DNA from: Azospirillum agricola
Lineage (GTDB): Bacteria > Pseudomonadota > Alphaproteobacteria > Azospirillales > Azospirillaceae
Assembly (NCBI RefSeq): GCF_017876095.1
Contig: NZ_JAGINM010000011.1
Location: 1 to 64,000 of the forward strand
Direction of reading: 5' to 3'
DNA length: 64,000 nt
Shown: positions 58,761-64,000 of the stretch, piece by piece
Numbering within the stretch: position 1 is the stretch's first letter
How the letters are laid out: the number at the start of each line of letters is the position of its first letter
The notes under the pieces: generated by a model
The model's database searches: none
Seen by the model: the letters and a program-made list of their open reading frames with translations, nothing else
Told to the model about the DNA's origin: nothing
Translations under genes and position numbers: made by a program

Positions 58761-59438
58761 ATGGGCGACACCACGACGGTGGAACCTGCGATGGATCCGG
58801 TGCGGGATCTCGCGGCGTTCGCCGGGGACCGGCGCTTCGCCACCGTGATGGCGGATCCTCCCTGGCGGTTCGTGAACCGGACCGGCAAGATGGCCCCGGA
58901 GCACCGCCGGCTGTCCCGCTACGGGACGATGACGATCGAGGACATCTGCGCGCTGCCGGTGGCCGACATCGCCGCGCCGACCGCGCATCTCTATCTCTGG
59001 GTGCCGAACGCCCTGCTGCCGGAAGGGTTGCAGGTGCTGAACGCCTGGGGGTTCGAGTACAAGACCAACCTCGTCTGGCACAAGGTGCGCAAGGACGGCG
59101 GGTCGGACGGGCGCGGGGTGGGCTTCTACTTCCGCAACGTCACCGAGCTGATCCTGTTCGGCGTGCGCGGCAAGAACGCGCGGACGCTGCCGCCGGGCCG
59201 CACCCAGGTCAACTACATCGGCACCCGCAAGCGCGAGCACAGCCGCAAGCCCGACGAGCAGTACGAGCTGATCGAGGCGTGCAGCCCCGGCCCCTATCTG
59301 GAAATGTTCGCGCGCGGCGCCCGCCCGAACTGGGCGGTGTGGGGGAACCAGGCGGACGACAGCTACGAGCCGACCTGGAAGACCTACGCCTACAACTCCG
59401 CCGTCGATCGCGAGGCCGCCGAAGAGGCCGCCGAGTAG
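58761..59438 (+). CDS. MT-A70 family adenine methyltransferase
   Basis: The 225-aa protein shows the MT-A70 pattern: VMADPPWRFVNRTGK with the DPPW catalytic motif at 33-36, HLYLWVPNALLPEGLQVLNAWGFEYKTNLVWHK, GRGVGFYFRNVTELILFGVRGK and EQYELIEACSPGPYLEMFAR. Bacterial members make N6-methyladenine in DNA, often as phage or solitary methylases or in restriction pairs. GAGGAAG 4-10 bases upstream supports the ATG. No endonuclease gene is adjacent; a BglII-family gene lies 36 kb upstream. Confidence 0.88.
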   Translation: MGDTTTVEPAMDPVRDLAAFAGDRRFATVMADPPWRFVNRTGKMAPEHRRLSRYGTMTIEDICALPVADIAAPTAHLYLWVPNALLPEGLQVLNAWGFEYKTNLVWHKVRKDGGSDGRGVGFYFRNVTELILFGVRGKNARTLPPGRTQVNYIGTRKREHSRKPDEQYELIEACSPGPYLEMFARGARPNWAVWGNQADDSYEPTWKTYAYNSAVDREAAEEAAE

Positions 59439-59476
59439 GGGCGGGTTTCCTCCCCGTTCCTTCCCATTCCTTTCAG

Positions 59477-59559
59477 GTCATGCCCGTGCTTGGCACGGGC
59501 ATCCCCGAGCGAACCTCAGGCGTCCAGGTGGATGACCGGGCCAAGCCCGGTCATGACGG
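59477..59559. repeat. interspersed palindromic element, copy B
   Basis: Hairpin GTCATGCCCGTGC/GCACGGGCATCC and hairpin GGATGACCGGGC/GCCCGGTCATGAC are separated by a 26-base spacer. It is the inverted counterpart of 36341-36423, lying between the convergent MT-A70 and sppA genes. Confidence 0.85.
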
Positions 59560-59594
59560 AAGGCGGTGGGGAAGTGCTTGTTTCCGTGTGATCC

Positions 59595-61331
59595 TCACCG
59601 TCCCAGATCGATCGCCGGCAGCGTGGCCCGCACGCCCTCGGTGGCCAGCAGCGGCCGGAGCCGCGCCAGCAGCGGCTTCAGTTCCGCGACCGCCGACAGC
59701 GCGCCGACCAGCTCGCCCCTGTTGGACAGCAGGCTCAGCAACTCTTCGGTGACCGATTTCGGAGCGGGGAAGGGGGCCAGCGTCACCGGCGCGTCGGCGG
59801 CCAGCCCGGCGGCGGTGCGCGCCAGCGTCAGCGCCTCCTCCTGCCCGCCGAACTCGTCGATCAGCCCGAGCTCGCGCGCCTGCGCGCCGGTCCACACGCG
59901 GCCCTTGGCGGCGGCGCGCGCCTGCTCCGGCGTCAGCCGGCGGGCTTGCGCCACCCGCTCCAGGAAGGTGGCGTAGGTGGTGTCGATGATGGCGGTCAGC
60001 CGTTCCTCCTCGCTGGGCGAGAAGGGATGCATCGGCGACCACATGCCGGCGTTGCGCGCGGCCGGGACCCGCCCCCACTGCACGCCCAGCTTTTCCGACA
60101 GGCCGGCGAAGCTCATCTTGCCGGCGACGACCCCGATCGAGCCGGTGATGGTGGCCGGGGAGGCGACGATGCGGTCGGCTGCCAGCGCGATCCAGTAGCC
60201 GCCCGAGGCGGCGGCGTCGCCCATGCTGGCGATCACCGGCTTGCCGCGCTGGCGCGCCTTCTCCAGCGCCCGGCGGATCGCCTCGGAGGCCGAGACCGAG
60301 CCGCCGCCGCTGTCGATGCGGAACAGGATGGCCTTCACGTCAGGGTCGTCGACCGCCTCCTCGATGGCCTGGACGATGGTCTCGGACCCGGCGGTGATCT
60401 CGCCCAGCGCCGGGCGGTCGCTCTTGCCGCCGGTGATGGTGCCGACCGCGTGGATCAGCGCCACCGTCGGCCCGCTGTCGTGGGCGCCGCCGGCCACCGA
60501 CCGGTAGTCGGCGGTCTCGACCAGCTCCGCCCCGCCGCCGGCGCGCTGCAACGCCGCGTCGCGCGCCTCGTCGGCGTAGCCGACGCGGTCGATCAGCTTC
60601 AGCTCCAGCGCCTCGCGGTCGAGCAGCGGCGCGCGGTCGAGCGCCGCGCGGACCGAAGCCGGCGGCACGCGCCGGCTCTTGGCGATGCCGTCCACCAGCT
60701 GGTTGGTCAGGTCGCCGACCAGCCCTTGCAGCATCTCCCGGTTGGCCGGGGTCAGCTCGCTGCGGGTGAAGGTGTCGGCGAAGCTCTTGTACTCCTCCCG
60801 CTGCATGAGCTGAGGCTGGACCCCCAGCGTGTCGAGCGCGGCGCGGGCGAAGGGCACCTCGGCCGAGAGTCCGGTCAGCCCGACCATGCCGAGCGGCTGG
60901 AGCCACACCTCGTCGAAGGCGCTGGCCAGCAGATAGGCACGGTTGCCGGCCCCGCCCTCGCCGTAGCTTTCCGAGAAGGCGACGGCGAAGCGGCCGGAGG
61001 CGCGGAAGCGCTCGACCGCCGCGCGCAGCTCCTGCGCCTGGGCGAAGCCGATGTCGTCGCCGCCCAGCCGGGCCAGCACGCCCTTCACCTTCGGGTCGCT
61101 GCGGCCGCGCTCCAGCGCGTCGAGCACCTCGCGCAGGCTGGCGTCATGGCCGAGCAGCCCGCCCAGCCGGTCCGACCCGCCTTCCGCCAGCGTGCGCGTC
61201 AGATCGAGGTCGAGCACCACCGCGTCGGGCAGGCTCGGCTGGTAGCGGACCAGCAGCACCACGGCCCCGACCAGGGCGGCCACCACCAGCAGGCCGATGG
61301 TGGCGAACAGGCGGACGAAGAACCTCAGCAT
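59595..61331 (-). CDS. sppA: signal peptide peptidase SppA, 67K type
   Basis: The 578-aa protein has an N-terminal membrane anchor (about residues 7-30) and two tandem S49 domains. The second shows FRIDSGGGSVSASEAIRRAL, ASMGDAAASGGYWIALAADR (catalytic Ser in ASGGYW) and ATITGSIGVVAGKMSFAGL; the first holds GMVGLTGLSAEVPFARAAL. It cleaves signal peptide remnants in the inner membrane, its active sites facing the periplasm. The length matches the long E. coli-type SppA. Confidence 0.93.
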   Translation of the reverse strand: MLRFFVRLFATIGLLVVAALVGAVVLLVRYQPSLPDAVVLDLDLTRTLAEGGSDRLGGLLGHDASLREVLDALERGRSDPKVKGVLARLGGDDIGFAQAQELRAAVERFRASGRFAVAFSESYGEGGAGNRAYLLASAFDEVWLQPLGMVGLTGLSAEVPFARAALDTLGVQPQLMQREEYKSFADTFTRSELTPANREMLQGLVGDLTNQLVDGIAKSRRVPPASVRAALDRAPLLDREALELKLIDRVGYADEARDAALQRAGGGAELVETADYRSVAGGAHDSGPTVALIHAVGTITGGKSDRPALGEITAGSETIVQAIEEAVDDPDVKAILFRIDSGGGSVSASEAIRRALEKARQRGKPVIASMGDAAASGGYWIALAADRIVASPATITGSIGVVAGKMSFAGLSEKLGVQWGRVPAARNAGMWSPMHPFSPSEEERLTAIIDTTYATFLERVAQARRLTPEQARAAAKGRVWTGAQARELGLIDEFGGQEEALTLARTAAGLAADAPVTLAPFPAPKSVTEELLSLLSNRGELVGALSAVAELKPLLARLRPLLATEGVRATLPAIDLGR

Positions 61332-61367
61332 TCCGGCGGCTCCGGTCGGTTGCGCGGGGGCGGACCG

Positions 61368-61940
61368 TCAACGGTCCAGCTTGTGGTACTCGCGGTTGGG
61401 GATCATGTCCACCGCGGTCGCAACCCGGTTGGACATGTTGTAGAAGCCCGCCGTGTCGGCGATGTCGAAGATGTCCTCGTTGGAGAATCCGACGGCGCGC
61501 AGCGCCTCGCGGTCGGGCTCGCCCACCGTCCACGGCTCCTTCGTCATCTTCCACGCGAAGTCGAGCATGGCGCGCTGGCGCGGCTCCAGCGGGGCGACGC
61601 GGTAGTTGGCGACCAGCATCTCGCCCAGCTCCGGGTCGCCGGACAGCTTGCGCACCGCTTGGCCGTGGGCGACGAGGCAGTAGTAGCAATGGTTGGCCGA
61701 GGAGACGACGACCGCGATCATCTCGCGCTCCAGCTTCGACAGGCCGCTCTCGCCCAGCATCAGCTCGTTGTAGAGCAGGGCGAAGTTGCGCAGCTTCTTC
61801 TGGCGCAGGCTGTAGGCTTGCAGGACGTTGGGCACGAAGCCCAGCTTCTCCGTGCATTTGTCGAACAGGGCGGCCATGTCGGCGTCCAGGCCGGACGCGT
61901 CGGGAACGGGCAGGGCCATGACGTGATCGGGTTGCGGCAT
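61368..61940 (-). CDS. AhpD/carboxymuconolactone decarboxylase-type peroxidase-related protein
   Basis: The 190-aa protein has the CMD fold with the redox motif SSANHCYYCLVAHGQAV (Cys-x2-Cys and the downstream His), and FVPNVLQAYSLR upstream. This matches the uncharacterised peroxidase-related branch of the AhpD family. It probably reduces peroxides with an external dithiol. It lies 36 bases upstream of sppA on the same strand and may be cotranscribed. Confidence 0.9.
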   Translation of the reverse strand: MPQPDHVMALPVPDASGLDADMAALFDKCTEKLGFVPNVLQAYSLRQKKLRNFALLYNELMLGESGLSKLEREMIAVVVSSANHCYYCLVAHGQAVRKLSGDPELGEMLVANYRVAPLEPRQRAMLDFAWKMTKEPWTVGEPDREALRAVGFSNEDIFDIADTAGFYNMSNRVATAVDMIPNREYHKLDR

Positions 61941-62122
61941 GTCTCGGTTTCCTCCGGTTGATTGACGGCTGATTGTTTGGCGGTGAGCCTAGCCGCGCCG
62001 GGCGGCGGCGGAAAGCCCCCTTGCGGCGAAACGTCCGCCCGAAACGCCCCGCGTTGACTCTCGCCAAGCGGCGGCGGACGTGCCAAGACTGCCCTTTGGA
62101 CTGCGGGGCTGTGGCGTCGGCG

Positions 62123-63241
62123 ATGAACCAGATGGCGGTGACTCCGGTGACGGGCGGGTGGGGCGGGCCGAAGCTCGGCCGGCTGTCCGTGCTGGTGGTG
62201 GAGGACAGCGGTTTCATCCGCGCCGTCCTGACCGCCACGCTGCGGGCCATCGGTGTCGGCCGGGTCCAGGCGGTGGCGAGCGGGGCCGACGCCATCCGCT
62301 GGCTGGAGGCGCGCCGCCCTGCCCTGCCGGCGGGCGCGGCGCCGGTGGATCTCGTCATCTCCGATCTGGTGATGCCGGAGGTGGACGGGCTGATGCTGTT
62401 GCGCTGGCTGCGCTACAGCCCGCGGAGTCCCGACAAGTTCCTGCCCGTCCTGATGCTGTCCGGCGCCGCCGACCGCCAGTATGTCGAGCAGGCCCGCGAC
62501 CTCGGCGCCACCGACTTCATCGCCAAGCCCTTCTCGGCCCAGACCATCGCCAGCCGCCTGCTGTTCGCCGTCGCCCGGCCGCGCCGCTTCGTGCTGGCCA
62601 AGGGCTATTTCGGCCCCGACCGGCGGCGGACCGACAAGCCGGTCGCCCTGGATTGCCGGATGACCGGCGGCTCGGAAATCCTGGTGGTGCACAGCGCCTC
62701 GCGGGCGGCGGGCATCGACCGCTTTCCGGTGATCCATTTCGACCTTCCCAACCGGCTGGCCGTGAAGGTCGGCATCGCGCCCAAGGGGCCGGTGCCGACC
62801 CTGCCGGCCGAGGTTCTGGCCGCCGCCGAGGAGGAGATCCAGAACCGCGCCGGCGACTACGCCACCTGGATCGCCGGGGAGGTCGAGGAGATGAGTCGCC
62901 GCATCGAGCGGCTGGACCGCGAACCCGACGCCGTGCCGGGGCTGATCGCCCAGGTCAACCGCGCGGCGCACGAGATGCGCGGGCAGGGCGGGATCTTCGG
63001 CTATCCGCTGATCACGCAGATCGCCAAGTCGCTCTACGAGGCGACGCGCGGCGGGGCCGGGGGAGGGACGGTGACGGAAAACGAGCGCCTGCTGTTCAAG
63101 GCGCACGCCGACGCCATCCGCGCGGTGATGAACGCCCGCGTCAGCGGCGACGGCGGCGCGACGGGCCAGCAGCTCCTGGCGTCGCTCGACGTGGCGAAGC
63201 GGAAATACGCCAAGACGGCGGAGGGTGGCGCCGGGGCGTAG
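62123..63241 (+). CDS. REC-Hpt-like signalling protein
   Basis: The 372-aa protein has an N-terminal receiver with VVEDSG (Glu27, Asp28), Asp81 in ISDLVMPEVDG, LSGAADR and FIAKPF. A middle region (about 150-250) follows without a known fold, then a helical C-terminal part with NRAAHEMRGQGGIFGY whose His283 stands as in Hpt domains. It could relay phosphate between its receiver and the His. Start choice: ATG 62123; GTG 62111 or ATG 62132 are possible. No kinase is adjacent. Confidence 0.82.
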   Translation: MNQMAVTPVTGGWGGPKLGRLSVLVVEDSGFIRAVLTATLRAIGVGRVQAVASGADAIRWLEARRPALPAGAAPVDLVISDLVMPEVDGLMLLRWLRYSPRSPDKFLPVLMLSGAADRQYVEQARDLGATDFIAKPFSAQTIASRLLFAVARPRRFVLAKGYFGPDRRRTDKPVALDCRMTGGSEILVVHSASRAAGIDRFPVIHFDLPNRLAVKVGIAPKGPVPTLPAEVLAAAEEEIQNRAGDYATWIAGEVEEMSRRIERLDREPDAVPGLIAQVNRAAHEMRGQGGIFGYPLITQIAKSLYEATRGGAGGGTVTENERLLFKAHADAIRAVMNARVSGDGGATGQQLLASLDVAKRKYAKTAEGGAGA

Positions 63242-63256
63242 CGGCCCGGCGCCGGC

Positions 63257-63631
63257 TCACCACAGCACGTCCACCGCCGACAGGGACAGCAGCGTCACGG
63301 CGACCGCCTCGGCCAGCATCACCATCAGCCGCACGCCGACCGACACCGCCCAGGTCGCCATGTCCCGGCGGTGGCGGACCTCCTTGAGCAGGCGCTCCTG
63401 GATGCCGCCGACCGCCAGCCGGGCGGAGCGGCCGATCAGCCCGCCGACCAGCGCCACGATCCCCGTGCCCAGCACGTAATAGACACCGCCCTTCCAGCCG
63501 GCGAAATGGTCGGGGTCGCCGAGCCACACCAGCGTGCCGACGAAAATCCACACCGCCGCCGGCCAGACGCCGACGATCTCCGGGCCGATCTCCGGCTTGG
63601 GAAGAAGGCGCCGCGCTCCGTTCTCCGCCAT
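63257..63631 (-). CDS. small membrane protein of unknown function
   Basis: The 124-aa protein has three hydrophobic segments, about residues 26-42, 51-72 and 93-118 (for example VWPAAVWIFVGTLVWL and VYYVLGTGIVALVGGLIG), so it is probably inner-membrane. ATG at 63631 begins MAENGARRLLPKPEIG; the frame is open upstream but without sense. No family is recognised. It is convergent with the REC-Hpt-like gene and shares its strand with the partial gene at the edge. Confidence 0.65.
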   Translation of the reverse strand: MAENGARRLLPKPEIGPEIVGVWPAAVWIFVGTLVWLGDPDHFAGWKGGVYYVLGTGIVALVGGLIGRSARLAVGGIQERLLKEVRHRRDMATWAVSVGVRLMVMLAEAVAVTLLSLSAVDVLW

Positions 63632-63665
63632 CGCCCGTCTCTCCGCTCTCGGTGTTTCCTGGCCT

Positions 63666-64000
63666 TCAGCCGCCGGGAACATGGCGGTAGGCCAGCACGC
63701 GGGTGGCCCGGCCGCCCTCGACGTCGGCCAGGGGCAGCAGCAGCTCCACGAACTTCAGCCCCGGCAGCATCGGGTCGTCGCGCACCATCAGGCAGCGCGG
63801 CTCCCCGCTGTCCAGGCAGGCCCGCAGATCGGCCAGCCAGCGCTGCGCCGCCTGTTCCGGGTGGCATTCCGTCACCCGGAGCGTCGTCGGCCGCATGGCG
63901 AGCCGGCGCTGCAACGCCCGCCCGCAGGATTTATACACGAAATCGCGGCCGTCCGCCGTCGGCTCCATAAGGCAGGTGCGCGGCACCGTCTCGCGCACCT
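63666..64000 (-). CDS. partial PAS-like domain protein, cut by window edge
   Basis: At least 110 codons read into the right edge and the N-terminus may lie outside. Visible sequence has GRDFVYKSCGRALQRRLAMRP, a run that resembles the first strands of the PAS_5-type domain of alphaproteobacteria, then LADLRACLDSGEPRCLM and FVELLLPLADVEGG. It may be a small sensor of the kind often found in Azospirillum. Family call is tentative. Confidence 0.55.
   Translation of the reverse strand, partial: VRETVPRTCLMEPTADGRDFVYKSCGRALQRRLAMRPTTLRVTECHPEQAAQRWLADLRACLDSGEPRCLMVRDDPMLPGLKFVELLLPLADVEGGRATRVLAYRHVPGG

Noticed and set aside
1..64000. Search for insertion sequences, prophage genes or plasmid replication genes
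   Set aside because: No transposase, integrase, phage structural or replication protein was recognised in any frame.

Overview
The window is a GC-rich (roughly 70% by eye) alphaproteobacterial chromosome segment, most likely from Azospirillum or a close Rhodospirillales relative. Pointers are the NifH sequence, draT-draG placed next to nifHDK, NifA-type TGT-N10-ACA sites with sigma-54 promoters, an NDUFA12 gene, and short interspersed palindromes. Nearly all of it is coding, and no phage, transposase or CRISPR array was seen.

Region 1 (1-22 kb) is mostly housekeeping. It opens with a tRNA-Leu(UAA) gene whose anticodon loop is split by a 230-nt group I intron. Then come envelope genes (DUF2155 protein, mlaD, NDUFA12, lpxL-lpxK-waaA), a divergent GIY-YIG/DUF2239 pair sharing a mirror-image promoter, a three-gene lipid locus (PlcP/LpxH-like phosphoesterase, glycosyltransferase, diacylglycerol kinase family), pmbA, ubiD, a METTL20-type methyltransferase, ubiA, rsmE and gshA. 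Two intergenic inverted repeats built from ACACRGATGAA units occur here; one has 36-bp perfect arms. An orphan BglII/BstYI-family endonuclease gene follows gshA.

Region 2 (23-51 kb) is the nitrogen fixation island. A large REC-DUF3369 hybrid kinase precedes fixABCX (plus strand), which has two NifA sites and a textbook -24/-12 promoter. On the minus strand lie three further NifA/sigma-54 units: iscA-nifU-nifS-nifV-cysE-nifW, nifE-nifN-nifX-DUF269-CCE_0567-fdxB, and nifH-nifD-nifK. FixABCX supplies low-potential electrons. IscA/NifU/NifS build Fe-S clusters, NifV makes homocitrate, NifEN/NifX mature FeMo-co, and NifHDK is the enzyme. DraT/DraG switch NifH off and on by ADP-ribosylation of Arg104, followed by a NifO/ArsC-like gene. 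Four unrecognised genes (99 aa, 164 aa, a secreted 169 aa and 442 aa) sit inside the island. nifA, nifB, nifZ and nifQ were not found here.

Region 3 (50.6-64 kb) returns to housekeeping and accessory genes: anmK, aat, secreted RNase T2, NAD(P)HX dehydratase, histidine phosphatase, an Old Yellow Enzyme, a double cold-shock-domain protein, YgjV plus a Crp/Fnr regulator, an MT-A70 DNA methyltransferase, sppA, an AhpD-like protein, a REC-Hpt-like signalling protein and a truncated gene at the right edge. All products are inferred from sequence motifs; none was confirmed by a database search.
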